Assembly (NCBI GenBank): GCA_002256385.1
Contig: NKJD01000007.1
Span: 1 to 64,000 of the forward strand
Length of the DNA stretch: 64,000 bases
Direction: 5' to 3'
Origin: Flavobacterium sp. BFFFF2
Lineage (GTDB): Bacteria; Bacteroidota; Bacteroidia; Flavobacteriales; Flavobacteriaceae
This document shows, one piece after another, positions 8,269-17,001 of this stretch (its first letter is position 1; each line of letters begins with the position of its first letter). The notes beneath the pieces are model-generated. The model saw only the letters and a list, made by a program, of their open reading frames with translations, ran no database searches and was not told the origin of the DNA. Both the position numbers and the translations under genes were made by a program.

Positions 8269-9690
8269 ATGAAGCCAAAAAAAGATAACCGCATATTTTT
8301 AGAACACATCACTGTTACTGATGCAGCTGCCAAAGGCGTTTCTGTTGCCAAAGCACCCGATGGAAAAGTTATTTTTATTCCGAACGTCATTCCGGGTGAT
8401 GTCATTGATGTAACCATTTACAAAAAAAAGAAAGCCTATTATGAAGGGGTAGCCACCCGAATTATTACGCCTTCCGCAGACCGTATTGAGCCTATTTGCG
8501 CTCATTTTGGATCGTGTGGTGGGTGTAAATGGCAAAATATGACCTACGACAAACAATTGTTTTACAAATCGCAAGAAGTTTGGAATCATTTAAGTCGGAT
8601 TGGTAAAATACCATTGCCCGAACCCGAACCTATTTTAGGGGCTAACCCGCAGTTTGGTTACCGCAATAAAATGGAATTTGGGTTTTCAAACAGCAGTTGG
8701 TTAACCCCCGACGAAATTGCCTCAGGATTTGTACCTGCTTCACGCAATGCTTTGGGTTTTCACATCCCTCGCATGTGGGATAAAATTTTAAATATAAATT
8801 ATTGCCATTTGCAAGAAGGCGACTCCAATGCCATTCGGAATTTTGTACGTGAAGAAGCAGAACGCAAAGGCTTGACTTTCTTTGACGCACGCCAACAAAC
8901 GGGGTTATTACGCACGCTCATGATCCGACAAACGTCAACGGGTGAAATTATGGTATTGATTCAATTTTTCGAACCCGATCAATTGGCAATAAATGATTTT
9001 CTAGCTTCAATCCAACATCAATTTAGTCACCTGACTTCCTTGTTATATGTCATTAACCAAAAAGCCAATGACACCATATACGACCAAGAAATTCACACTT
9101 TTTACGGCCGCGACTACATTGAAGAAGAAATGGAAGGATTAAGATTTCGCATTACAGCCAAATCATTTTACCAAACCAATTCGTCCCAAGCTTATGAATT
9201 GTACAAAATTACCCGCGAAATGGCTGGACTTACTGGCAACGAACTGGTATTTGATTTGTACACTGGCACAGGTACCATTGCACAGTTTGTGTCAAAATCG
9301 GCCAAAAAAGTGATTGGTATTGAAGCGGTTCCTGAGGCGATCGCCGATGCAAAAATCAATGCCCAACACAACCAAATTACCAATTGTGACTTTTTGGTGG
9401 GTGACATGAAAAATGTGTTTAATGATGATTTTTTGGCCAAATATGGACAACCAGATGTCATCATTACCGATCCACCACGCGATGGCATGCATGCCGCAGT
9501 TGTAGAACAATTACTGAAAGTAAAAGCAGTAAAAATTGTTTATGTGAGTTGCAATTCAGCAACCCAAGCGCGCGACTTGGCTTTATTAGATACCTTATAT
9601 GAAGTCAAACGAACCAGAGCTGTTGATATGTTTCCACAAACACATCATGTAGAAAATGTAGTACTTTTGGAATTGAAAAATGCAAACTAA
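8269..9690 (+). CDS. rlmD: 23S rRNA (uracil-C5)-methyltransferase, RlmD/RumA family
   Basis: SAM-dependent methyltransferase that makes 5-methyluridine in 23S rRNA. From the ATG at 8269 (473 residues) it has an N-terminal TRAM domain (about 8-66). Iron-sulfur cysteines are Cys77, Cys83, Cys86 and Cys179. The SAM-binding motif is FDLYTGTGTI (about 328-337), then DPPRDG (401-406) and the catalytic Cys428 in YVSCNS. A longer in-frame start at 8137 would add 44 residues outside the family and run over the -7 element, so it is rejected. It overlaps the DUF6452 gene by 11 bp. Confidence 0.93.
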   Translation: MKPKKDNRIFLEHITVTDAAAKGVSVAKAPDGKVIFIPNVIPGDVIDVTIYKKKKAYYEGVATRIITPSADRIEPICAHFGSCGGCKWQNMTYDKQLFYKSQEVWNHLSRIGKIPLPEPEPILGANPQFGYRNKMEFGFSNSSWLTPDEIASGFVPASRNALGFHIPRMWDKILNINYCHLQEGDSNAIRNFVREEAERKGLTFFDARQQTGLLRTLMIRQTSTGEIMVLIQFFEPDQLAINDFLASIQHQFSHLTSLLYVINQKANDTIYDQEIHTFYGRDYIEEEMEGLRFRITAKSFYQTNSSQAYELYKITREMAGLTGNELVFDLYTGTGTIAQFVSKSAKKVIGIEAVPEAIADAKINAQHNQITNCDFLVGDMKNVFNDDFLAKYGQPDVIITDPPRDGMHAAVVEQLLKVKAVKIVYVSCNSATQARDLALLDTLYEVKRTRAVDMFPQTHHVENVVLLELKNAN

Positions 9691-10195
9691 GAAGCACCTA
9701 TTTTTCGGATTGACAGCTGCGTTTTCGCTACTCTTGATGGGCTGCGAAAAAGACGATATCTGCGATCCGACTCAATCAACCACACCCCGCATTGTCTTGG
9801 AATTTCATGACGTTACGAACCCAAATTCACTTAAAAATGTAGCTAATTTAAAAGTGATCGGAATCGATGAAAGTACAGAGATCGGCACATACAACGGGGT
9901 CAGTAAAATAAAATTACCTCTGAAAATTACAGCTGATCAAACCACGTATAAATTGATTTCAAATTCAACTGATAATACTTTTACCAATACAGACATCCTT
10001 CAATTTTCTTATACCCGTCAAACACTGTACGTGTCGCGTGCTTGTGGCTATAAAATGGTTTACACAATGAATGCCAATCAGGCCATTGCTCAAACTGACA
10101 ATACACCAACTGATGGCTATTGGATGCAACAAATTATTTTGAATAATTCATCGATACAAACTGAAAATGAAACGCACGTTATCATCTATTTTTAG
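9680..10195 (+). CDS. DUF6452-type lipoprotein
   Basis: Small secreted lipoprotein of a Bacteroidota-specific family of unknown function. The N-terminus MQTKKHLFFGLTAAFSLLLMGC has a lipobox ending at Cys22, followed by the family-typical CEKDDIC and TPRIVLEF segments. The remainder is beta-rich. It starts 11 bp inside rlmD and overlaps the DUF6048 gene by 29 bp, so the three genes are translationally coupled. The same order (rlmD, DUF6452, DUF6048) is, to my knowledge, common in flavobacteria, which suggests a shared envelope role for the two DUF proteins. Confidence 0.8.
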   Translation: MQTKKHLFFGLTAAFSLLLMGCEKDDICDPTQSTTPRIVLEFHDVTNPNSLKNVANLKVIGIDESTEIGTYNGVSKIKLPLKITADQTTYKLISNSTDNTFTNTDILQFSYTRQTLYVSRACGYKMVYTMNANQAIAQTDNTPTDGYWMQQIILNNSSIQTENETHVIIYF

Positions 10196-10916
10196 CCTAC
10201 TCAGTTTGATTTTGGTGATTCCCGCTTTGGGGCAAACCAAAGTAAAAGCTAAAGACAGTGTTCCTCAACGCATTGACCGTTATGGTTTTAGGATTGGCGT
10301 GGACGCATACCGCCTTGGCATGGGGATTTGGGATAAAAACTACAAAGGATTGGAAATCACGGCCGATTACAGACTCACACGGACCTATTATGCAGTAAGT
10401 GAATTGGGTGTAGAAGAAAAAAATACCGCTGACGACCGACTTAATTTTACGGCCAAAGGACAGTACCTCAAGCTCGGATTCGATTATAATTTATATGACA
10501 ACTGGCTCACCATGGACAACATGATGTACATTGGTATGCGCTATGGCATCAGTCGGTTTTCAAACACGGTCAATTCGTATAAAATCTATTATCCTTACCC
10601 CTATTTTGGCGAAAACAACCAAATTCCAGGCGGGGAAAGTTTTTCGAATGTGCAAGCCCATTGGCTTGAAGTGGTTGCTGGGATTAAAGCCGAGGTGTTA
10701 CCGAGAATTTACATGGGCTTTAGTGCCCGTTTGAATTATTTGGTATATCAACAAAACCCAGATGGATTTGAAAATTTATACATTCCTGGATTTAACCGAA
10801 CCTACGGAGGAAAATTTGGTGCTGGGTTCACTTATACCCTTTCATACTTGATCCCTTTGTATACCAAAAAAGGAAATCACATTATAAAACATGCCAATTC
10901 GAAAAAATCAAAATAA
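10167..10916 (+). CDS. DUF6048-type outer-membrane protein
   Basis: 249-residue protein with a signal peptide cleaved near ALGQ (about residue 22). The rest is a series of alternating aromatic/polar strands typical of an outer-membrane beta-barrel: YRLGMGIWDKNYKGLEI, YYAVSELG, YLKLGFDYNLYD, MYIGMRYGIS and others. It matches the DUF6048 family as found next to DUF6452 in Bacteroidota. Its start overlaps the DUF6452 gene by 29 bp. Function is unknown; being a small barrel beside a lipoprotein, the two may form a complex, which is inference. Confidence 0.78.
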   Translation: MKRTLSSIFSLLSLILVIPALGQTKVKAKDSVPQRIDRYGFRIGVDAYRLGMGIWDKNYKGLEITADYRLTRTYYAVSELGVEEKNTADDRLNFTAKGQYLKLGFDYNLYDNWLTMDNMMYIGMRYGISRFSNTVNSYKIYYPYPYFGENNQIPGGESFSNVQAHWLEVVAGIKAEVLPRIYMGFSARLNYLVYQQNPDGFENLYIPGFNRTYGGKFGAGFTYTLSYLIPLYTKKGNHIIKHANSKKSK

Positions 10917-11045
10917 TGAAGTCATTTAAACTTTTTTCAATTGGCTGCAAAATGGTCTTTTCGCCCCATATTTCAGCTTTTTATTATTCCGTAGCGCTGC
11001 TATGCAATGCAAAAAAGTTTAAACCACTTCAATATCCTTGTTAGC

Positions 11046-12680
11046 ATGAAACAAACCATTGCCGTTATTTGTTTGTTTGGGTTTTCCTTTTTTTGTCAAG
11101 GGCAAGAAGACGCTTGGGTGTATTTTACCGACAAGCCAATGGCACAAAGTTTTTTAGATAATCCAACGAGCATGTTGTCAACCCGGTCATTAAATCGGCG
11201 CAATCAACACCAAATTACACTTGACATTCATGATGTTCCTGTTGACAGCAATTATAAATCGGCCATCGCCAATAGCCCAGGAATTATTGTCAAAGCGCAA
11301 TCAAAATGGCTCAATGCACTGCACATACGCGGCGCCATTTCGAACATCCAAGCACTCACACAACTTCCTTGTGTAAGTAAGGTCCGATTTGCCAATCACA
11401 GCCTCAATCCGACCAATAAGACAGGGAATGTAATCTCCCATTCAAAAGCTGCAAAGCCTACTGCTGTGGCAAAAACTTCCCTCACCAATTTTAGTTCCTT
11501 GCCCTATGGCAACGCGGCCGCCCAAATTCAATTGGAACAAGGTCAAGCGCTTCACGAAGTGGGCTATACCGGTCAAAACACCTGGATCGCCGTGTTGGAT
11601 AATGGATTTACAGGCGTGGATACACACCCTGCTTTTCAGCGTTTTTTAAATCAAAATCAGTGGTTGGGAGGTTATGATTTTGTCAATCGAACCAGTCAGG
11701 TTTTTCATGAGGGTGGGCATGGTACCATGGTGTTGTCATCAATGGTAGGCTATGTTGAAAATCAACTGATTGGTACGGCCCCCGATGCCTCCTATTTTTT
11801 GTGCGTCACTGAAGACATTTCTACCGAAAATCCGCTTGAAGAAAGCCTTTGGGTGGAAGCAGCAGAAAAAGCAGATAGCTTGGGCGTTGATATTATCAAT
11901 ACTTCGTTGGGGTATTTTACCTATATCAATGATTCATATAGCTACACCTACGCAAATATGGATGGGCAAACCAGTTTTATTGCACGAGGTTTAGAAGTAG
12001 CATTTAGCCGTGGCATATTGTGTGTAACAGCCGGTGGAAACTCAGCACAAACCAGCAATCCCTATATTAGCACGCCGGCCGATGCGCCACATTCATTGAC
12101 AATTGGCGCGGTTGATGCAGCAGGAAATTATGCCAGTTTTAGTTCAATTGGCCCTACTGCCGATGGCCGTATAAAGCCCGATGCGGCTGCTTTTGGTTTT
12201 CAGGCATATGTGGCCAATGCTGCTGGAAGTTATTCGTATGTGAATGGTACTTCTTTGGCCGCACCCATAGTAACTGGCTTGGCCGCCTGCTTGTGGCAAG
12301 CAAATCCTGCACTTACCCATGAGCAAATGAGACAAACCATTATTGAATCAAGTCATTTGTTTCAAAATCCGACCATGCTTTTAGGACATGGCATTCCAAA
12401 TTTTAGCCAGGCACTCACGCAGTTGACATCTGTAAAATCGAATGTCGCAAATGATTTACTGGTGTATCCAAATCCAGTTTTAAATGATACTTGGATTAGG
12501 ATGGACAGCCCGGAAGCTGCACAAGCTTTTCTATATACAATAGACGGCAGATTGCTGTGGTCTGAAAACCGTACTACTTGGGAACACCCGATCAACATGA
12601 GTTTTTTGGCCACTGGGAGTTATTTGTTGGTCATTCAAGCAGCACAAAAAAAATGGCAACAGTTAATTATTAAAAAATAA
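11046..12680 (+). CDS. Secreted S8 (subtilisin-like) peptidase with T9SS sorting domain
   Basis: Extracellular serine protease. From the ATG at 11046 (544 residues) it has a signal peptide ending near QGQ (about 20), then an N-terminal prodomain-like region to about 150. The catalytic triad is complete: Asp185 (IAVLDNGF), His225 (GGHGTMV) and Ser403 (NGTSLAAP), with the oxyanion Asn332 in AGGN. The C-terminal ~75 residues (VYPNP, then LYTIDGRLLW, then a terminal KKW..LIIKK) form a type A T9SS secretion signal. The in-frame start at 11007 would place 13 residues before the signal peptide and is less likely. The gene stands alone between DUF6048 and the next CDS. Confidence 0.9.
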   Translation: MKQTIAVICLFGFSFFCQGQEDAWVYFTDKPMAQSFLDNPTSMLSTRSLNRRNQHQITLDIHDVPVDSNYKSAIANSPGIIVKAQSKWLNALHIRGAISNIQALTQLPCVSKVRFANHSLNPTNKTGNVISHSKAAKPTAVAKTSLTNFSSLPYGNAAAQIQLEQGQALHEVGYTGQNTWIAVLDNGFTGVDTHPAFQRFLNQNQWLGGYDFVNRTSQVFHEGGHGTMVLSSMVGYVENQLIGTAPDASYFLCVTEDISTENPLEESLWVEAAEKADSLGVDIINTSLGYFTYINDSYSYTYANMDGQTSFIARGLEVAFSRGILCVTAGGNSAQTSNPYISTPADAPHSLTIGAVDAAGNYASFSSIGPTADGRIKPDAAAFGFQAYVANAAGSYSYVNGTSLAAPIVTGLAACLWQANPALTHEQMRQTIIESSHLFQNPTMLLGHGIPNFSQALTQLTSVKSNVANDLLVYPNPVLNDTWIRMDSPEAAQAFLYTIDGRLLWSENRTTWEHPINMSFLATGSYLLVIQAAQKKWQQLIIKK

Positions 12681-12711
12681 AACGGAACACAGTTCAATAC
12701 AAATTGAATCA

Positions 12712-13653
12712 ATGAACAATCGAATTACCAGCCTTTTTGGCATACAATATCCTATTATTCAGGGTGGAATGATTTGGAATAGCGGTTATAAATTAGCCAG
12801 TGCGGTCAGTAATGCGGGTGGATTGGGACTTATCGGCGCTGGATCGATGTACCCAGATGTATTGCGGGAGCATATCCGTCAATGTAAACAAGCCACCACT
12901 AAGCCATTTGGCGTGAATGTCCCCATGCTCTATCCGAACGTAGAAGAAATCATGCAACTTTTGGTTGATGAAGGGGTCAAAATCGTTTTTACCTCGGCTG
13001 GTAATCCAAAAACATGGACCTCCTTTTTAAAAGGACATGGCATCACAGTAGTTCACGTGGTGAGCAGCAGCAAATTTGCGCTTAAAGCACAAGAAGCGGG
13101 GGTTGATGCCGTAGTAGCCGAAGGTTTTGAAGCAGGCGGACACAATGGCCGTGAAGAAACCACTACGTTTACATTAATTCCAATGGTTCGGCGGGCAATG
13201 AACATTCCGCTGATTGCCGCGGGTGGAATTGCCACGGGGCGTGGTATGTTGGCAGCCATGGTTTTGGGTGCCGAAGGGGTTCAAATGGGCAGTCGGTTTG
13301 CAGCCTCCGTTGAAAGTTCGGCACATGCTTTATTTAAAGAACAAATTATTGCTTGTGCTGAAGGCGACACCCAATTAACACTCAAAGAATTAGCCCCAGT
13401 TCGTTTAATCAAAAATCCGTTTTTTTATGAATTGCAAGAACTGTATAAAAAAGGGCCAAGCATTGAAGATCTGAAAACGTTACTTGGGAGAGCCCGTGCC
13501 AAAAGAGGCATGTTTGAAGGCGACATGGAACAAGGTGAATTGGAAATTGGTCAAATTGCCGGTCTTATTGATGATATTCTACCTGTTTCAACCATTTTTG
13601 AGCAAGTCATCGCAGAATTTGACTTAGCTAAAAAAGAAATGGCTACCCTGTAA
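12712..13653 (+). CDS. Nitronate monooxygenase / FabK-like flavoprotein
   Basis: FMN-dependent TIM-barrel protein of 313 residues. Visible features are PIIQGGMIW at the N-terminus, the AVSNAGGLGLIGAG strand, AEGFEAGGHNG, the phosphate-binding PLIAAGGIATGRG and GVQMGSRF. These are shared by nitronate monooxygenases (detoxifying alkyl nitronates) and FabK enoyl-ACP reductases. The order and lack of a clear FabK-specific metal site leave both open; nitronate monooxygenase-like is the safer name. It starts 31 bp after the protease gene and ends within a strong terminator. Confidence 0.82.
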   Translation: MNNRITSLFGIQYPIIQGGMIWNSGYKLASAVSNAGGLGLIGAGSMYPDVLREHIRQCKQATTKPFGVNVPMLYPNVEEIMQLLVDEGVKIVFTSAGNPKTWTSFLKGHGITVVHVVSSSKFALKAQEAGVDAVVAEGFEAGGHNGREETTTFTLIPMVRRAMNIPLIAAGGIATGRGMLAAMVLGAEGVQMGSRFAASVESSAHALFKEQIIACAEGDTQLTLKELAPVRLIKNPFFYELQELYKKGPSIEDLKTLLGRARAKRGMFEGDMEQGELEIGQIAGLIDDILPVSTIFEQVIAEFDLAKKEMATL

Positions 13654-13666
13654 GTAGCCATTTTTT
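13637..13666 (+). terminator. Intrinsic terminator overlapping the stop codon
   Basis: AAATGGCTAC (13637-13646) and GTAGCCATTT (13654-13663) form a perfect 10-bp stem with a 7-nt loop, followed by more Ts. The TAA stop codon (13651-13653) lies in the loop, so the terminator uses the last codons of the gene. Confidence 0.88.
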
Positions 13667-13719
13667 ATATTGACCCGAGTGCCGAAGACACGAACGGAGC
13701 GAAGCGAATTTTGAAACGA

Positions 13720-14112
13720 TTAATTTTTGATCGTTTTGCTGAATTTAACCGGCAAATGGTGGTGTTTTTTATGCTTCACCAAATGATTTTTAATCAAATT
13801 TGACTTCAACGGCTGTACCTCATTTATAGATGCTTGTTCTACAATTGCTTGGTCATCTGCCATTTTGTCCCAAATCGTGTAATCAATACGCAATGGTGCT
13901 GCTGATTCTTCTGCTGATTCGGTAATTTGACGGTCAATCAGGATTTGGTCAATTGTTTCTTGTTCTGCAGTACACGTAGCTTTTGGATTGTCTCCTTTTT
14001 CTACTAATACAGAAGTGATTGAGCTATTAGTTTTGTCGACTTGCTGCCTATTTGTGTGTGCGTAAAATGGTACGCTCATTAATAAACTGATTCCTAAAAT
14101 AATTGTTTTCAT
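13720..14112 (-). CDS. Small secreted protein of unknown function
   Basis: Not recognised. The 130-residue product begins with a signal peptide (MKTIILGISLLMSVPFYAH, cleavage near residue 19). An acidic, low-complexity middle follows, and the tail is strongly basic (KNHLVKHKKHHHLPVKFSK, with several histidines). A TACTTTTG -7 element lies upstream on the minus strand at 14140-14133. The signal peptide is the main support for it being real. It converges on the nitronate monooxygenase-like gene. Confidence 0.55.
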   Translation of the reverse strand: MKTIILGISLLMSVPFYAHTNRQQVDKTNSSITSVLVEKGDNPKATCTAEQETIDQILIDRQITESAEESAAPLRIDYTIWDKMADDQAIVEQASINEVQPLKSNLIKNHLVKHKKHHHLPVKFSKTIKN

Positions 14113-14203
14113 TGTAATTGGATTTTATGGTACAAAAGTAATACTGTTTTTGCTAGTATGTATTACAAAGTACCTTCTTTAACTTAGTTTTAACACGGGT
14201 TGT

Positions 14204-14228
14204 AAAAAAAGCACCATTTGGTGCTTTT
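14204..14228 (-). terminator. Intrinsic terminator after the ankyrin gene
   Basis: AAAAGCACC (14207-14215) and GGTGCTTTT (14220-14228) pair with a 4-nt loop. On the minus strand the stem is followed by a run of seven Ts (14210-14204), directly after the stop of the ankyrin-repeat gene. Confidence 0.85.
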
Positions 14229-14231
14229 AGC

Positions 14232-14609
14232 TTAATTTTTTTGAAGAAATAAAATGGCTTCTTTAGCTTGTGATCTTTCGGCGTATTCTAAGACAGAAAC
14301 CCCTTGGTTGTCTTTGGCACCTTTTCTAGCGCCATTGCTTACTAAAAGTTGCATCATTTCAACACGGTTATAACGGGCAGCTAACATTAAAGGAGTCACG
14401 CCTTGTTCGTTTGTTTCGTTGACATCGGCCCCATATTCAATAAATTTTTTAACGGTTTCCACGTCGCCTTTCACAATGGCTAATGAAAGTGGGGGCAATG
14501 AAACAGTCGTTTTTTCAATGTGGGTCAGTGGTTGCACCAACTGATTGTTGTGCGCTTGTGTGCCAATTGAACCCAGCAGTACAGCAAGGGTAATGATTGT
14601 TGTTTTCAT
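14232..14609 (-). CDS. Secreted ankyrin-repeat protein
   Basis: 125-residue protein from the ATG at 14609, which begins directly with a signal peptide (MKTTIITLAVLLGSIGTQAH). An upstream in-frame start at 14687 would bury it and is rejected. The mature part holds about two and a half ankyrin repeats: SLAIVKGDVETVKKFIEYGADVN, then TPLMLAARYNRVEMMQLLVSNGA, then a partial VSVLEYAERSQAKEAILFL. Ankyrin repeats bind protein partners, here presumably in the periplasm. The partner is unknown. Confidence 0.82.
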   Translation of the reverse strand: MKTTIITLAVLLGSIGTQAHNNQLVQPLTHIEKTTVSLPPLSLAIVKGDVETVKKFIEYGADVNETNEQGVTPLMLAARYNRVEMMQLLVSNGARKGAKDNQGVSVLEYAERSQAKEAILFLQKN

Positions 14610-14878
14610 GATCGTTTTTGATTGATGATTGATACACATAAGACGAACCACACCCAAAACTGTTACATGAAACAGCAGCTCTAACATAATTTTAACTATT
14701 GGCCAAATAAACTTTAACGTATAAGCACCATAGTATTCCGAACTCTCGCAATTATAATCTATTAAAAAACAAATGCTTATAAATTATTATACACTAATAA
14801 TAAAATATAAGCAAGTGTTAAATGAAAGTTTGAATCAACGGCTAAACAAATTATTTCAAATCACAAATCGCTAAAACA

Positions 14879-15991
14879 TTACGAAAACATATCTTTCACT
14901 TTCTCAAAAAATGATTTCTCATTTTTTTCGGGTTGCGGAATAAAATTTGGGTCATTCAAGTTTTTTTCAAAAAACTGCCGTTGATCTTTGGTCAGTGTTT
15001 TGGGCGTCCAAACATTGATGTGTACCAACAAATCACCCGTTCCATAACTATTAATGCTAGGTACACCTTTCCCTTTTAATCGCAGAATTTTACCCGATTG
15101 AATACCTTCCTCTAACTTGATCCGCACTTTACCTCCTACTGCATCAATTTCTTTACTGGCTCCTAACGAAGCTTCAGCTACGCTAATGTACAAATCCATG
15201 TGTAAATTATCGCCTTCCCGCTTTAGAATTGGGTGCTCTATTTCTTCAATAGCCACAATTAAATCGCCAGGAATACCATTCCCAGGGGCATCGTTGCCTT
15301 TGCCGCTTACTTTGAGCTGCATGCCATCTACCACACCTGCTGGAATTTTAATTGACACCGTTTCATCTTCTTGAATCATCCCTTGCGCATTGGCATTGGC
15401 TGGTCTTTGGTCAATCATTTGTCCTGCACCGCCACATACATGACAAGTAGTTGCCGATTGCATGCGTCCTAAAATGGTATTGGTCACCCGAAGTACTTGT
15501 CCACTTCCATTGCAAGTTGTACAGGTTTTATAAGTAACGCCAGTTGCTTGCACATGGCGTTTTACTTTGATCTTTTTTTCAACACCTTGAACAATTTCCT
15601 CTAACGAGAGCTTTACTTTTATGCGCAAATTGCTGCCTTTAACACGTCGTTGTCCGCCACCGCCGCCAAAACCGCCGCCGCCAAATGCATTTCCGAAAAT
15701 GTCGCCAAATTGACTGAAAATGTCATCCATATTCATGTGATGACCGCCGCCAAATCCGCCGCCTCCAGCTTCAAAAGCAGCATGGCCATATTGGTCATAT
15801 TTGGCTTTTTTGTCCGGATCGCTTAAAATTTCATAGGCTTCGGCACATTTCTTAAACTGCTCTTCAGCCTGTTTGTCACCTGGGTTTTTGTCAGGGTGAA
15901 ATTCAATGGCTTTTTTGCGGTATGCTTTTTTAATTTCTTCGGGAGTTGCTCCTTTAGATATGCCCAATATGTCGTAAAAATCGTTTTTCAT
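14879..15991 (-). CDS. dnaJ: Chaperone DnaJ with a half zinc-finger
   Basis: Hsp40 co-chaperone that stimulates DnaK. The 370-residue product has a J domain with HPD at residues 32-34, a Gly/Phe-rich linker (about 76-115), a cysteine region, and C-terminal substrate-binding domains. Only two CxxCxGxG repeats are present: Cys158/Cys161 and Cys184/Cys187. By comparison with E. coli these match repeats 2 and 3 (zinc centre II); repeats 1 and 4 (zinc centre I) are missing. I recall the same arrangement in flavobacterial DnaJ. The gene follows grpE by 33 bp on the same strand. Confidence 0.95.
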   Translation of the reverse strand: MKNDFYDILGISKGATPEEIKKAYRKKAIEFHPDKNPGDKQAEEQFKKCAEAYEILSDPDKKAKYDQYGHAAFEAGGGGFGGGHHMNMDDIFSQFGDIFGNAFGGGGFGGGGGQRRVKGSNLRIKVKLSLEEIVQGVEKKIKVKRHVQATGVTYKTCTTCNGSGQVLRVTNTILGRMQSATTCHVCGGAGQMIDQRPANANAQGMIQEDETVSIKIPAGVVDGMQLKVSGKGNDAPGNGIPGDLIVAIEEIEHPILKREGDNLHMDLYISVAEASLGASKEIDAVGGKVRIKLEEGIQSGKILRLKGKGVPSINSYGTGDLLVHINVWTPKTLTKDQRQFFEKNLNDPNFIPQPEKNEKSFFEKVKDMFS

Positions 15992-16024
15992 GTAAAAAGA
16001 TGAGTTAATCTAAATTCCTGGAAA

Positions 16025-16558
16025 TTAATTCCCTACTATTACTTTTGGAAAGCGAATGATTTTATCGCCCAATTTGTAGCCTTTCTCAATTACATCAACT
16101 ACCTTTCCTTTTAGTTCAGGAGTTGGTGCTGGTATTTGTGTAATGGCTTCTGCCGTATCGGCCGAAAAGTCTGCGCCTGCAGTGAGTTCTACTTCTTCAA
16201 GTCCTTTTGAAACAAGGGTCGATTTCAATTTGTCATGAATCAGGGTGACTCCTTTAAAAAAAGTGTCATCTTCTGATTTAGCCATTTGTACCAATGCCCG
16301 TTCAAAATCATCTAAAACAGGTAATAACGCCAGCAAAACCTCTTGGTTGGCCGTTCTAAATAATTCGATGCGTTCTTTCGTTGTTCGCTTTTTGAAATTT
16401 TCAAATTCGGCAAACAACCTTAAAAATTTGTCTTTTTCTTTAGCCAAATCTTCTTGAAGTTGTGCCTCTGGGCTTAAAACCTCGGCTGTTTCAACCGAAT
16501 CAATCGGAGTGGCTTGTGTTTGTTCGTTTACGAGTGGGTCTTTTTCTGTCGCTTCCAT
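16025..16558 (-). CDS. grpE: Nucleotide exchange factor GrpE
   Basis: Releases ADP from DnaK. From the ATG at 16558 (177 residues) it has an acidic N-terminal tail, a long coiled coil (about 40-100: LAKEKDKFLRLFAEFENFKKR) and the C-terminal beta-wing ending in the typical GYKLGDKIIRFPKVIVG. An in-frame start at 16618 would add 20 residues with several Cys and Trp unlike GrpE and would cover the promoter, so it is rejected. It is first in a grpE-dnaJ operon. Confidence 0.95.
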   Translation of the reverse strand: MEATEKDPLVNEQTQATPIDSVETAEVLSPEAQLQEDLAKEKDKFLRLFAEFENFKKRTTKERIELFRTANQEVLLALLPVLDDFERALVQMAKSEDDTFFKGVTLIHDKLKSTLVSKGLEEVELTAGADFSADTAEAITQIPAPTPELKGKVVDVIEKGYKLGDKIIRFPKVIVGN

Positions 16559-16586
16559 GTGGTCCAAAACTTTGTTTTTGGGATTG

Positions 16587-16618
16587 CAAAAGTATGGCCA
16601 AAAAAAACAAAATGCCAA
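16587..16618 (-). promoter_or_regulatory. Promoter of the grpE-dnaJ operon
   Basis: On the minus strand TTG at 16618-16616, a 21-bp spacer and TACTTTTG at 16594-16587 match the Bacteroidota consensus. The predicted start is about 22 bp before the grpE ATG at 16558. Confidence 0.65.
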
Positions 16619-16682
16619 ATTGTCATGGAAATGAATCTACAATTCGATTATTGAACTAAAAATGAAGCGTAAAATGAAATTT

Positions 16683-16908
16683 GAATGATATTGAATGATT
16701 GAAAAATTGAAGAATTGAAGAATTGAAGAATTGAAATACTTTCAATTTTCGACTTTTGACTTTCAACTTTCAACTTTCAACTTTCGACTTTCGACTTTTG
16801 ACTTTCGACTTTTAACTTTTGACTTTCAACTTTCAACTTTCAACTTTCGACTTTCGACTTTCAACTTTCGACTTTCGACTTTTGACTTTCAACTTTCAAC
16901 TTTCGATT
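16683..16908. repeat. Nonamer and heptamer tandem array upstream of the hybrid kinase
   Basis: A short run of 9-mers (ATTGAAGAA, about four copies, 16703-16735) is followed by roughly 24 tandem heptamers of the form ACTTTCA, ACTTTCG or ACTTTTG (about 16738-16905). Variation between copies is almost limited to the last two bases of the unit. The array lies in the 383-bp gap between grpE and the sensor kinase and ends about 95 bp before the kinase ATG. It belongs to the same 7-bp class as the arrays at 1053-1112 and 1652-1678. Confidence 0.92.
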
Positions 16909-16960
16909 GAAAATCAAAAAATTCATTGAAATAAAAAAAATGAACTTATTAAAATTAAAA

Positions 16961-16968
16961 TATCTTTG
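16961..16968 (+). promoter_or_regulatory. Putative -7 element for the hybrid kinase
   Basis: TATCTTTG matches TAnnTTTG, 33 bp before the kinase ATG and about 55 bp after the end of the heptamer array. No TTG lies at the normal distance. Confidence 0.4.
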
Positions 16969-17001
16969 CTGATAAAGGAATAGGTAACTCACAAAAGAAG
17001 T

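Noticed and set aside
13665..13719. Gap between the nitronate monooxygenase-like terminator and the small secreted protein gene
   Set aside because: A GAACGGAGCGAAGCGAA stretch stands out but forms no clear hairpin, repeat copy or known site.
14610..14687. N-terminal extension of the ankyrin protein
   Set aside because: It would place 26 residues ahead of a clear signal peptide.
14688..14878. AT-rich 191-bp gap between the ankyrin gene and dnaJ
   Set aside because: No promoter with full consensus, no hairpin with T-run and no coding frame was found.
16683..16908. CRISPR array
   Set aside because: The period is 7-9 bp with no unique spacers, and no cas genes are nearby. It is a microsatellite-type array.
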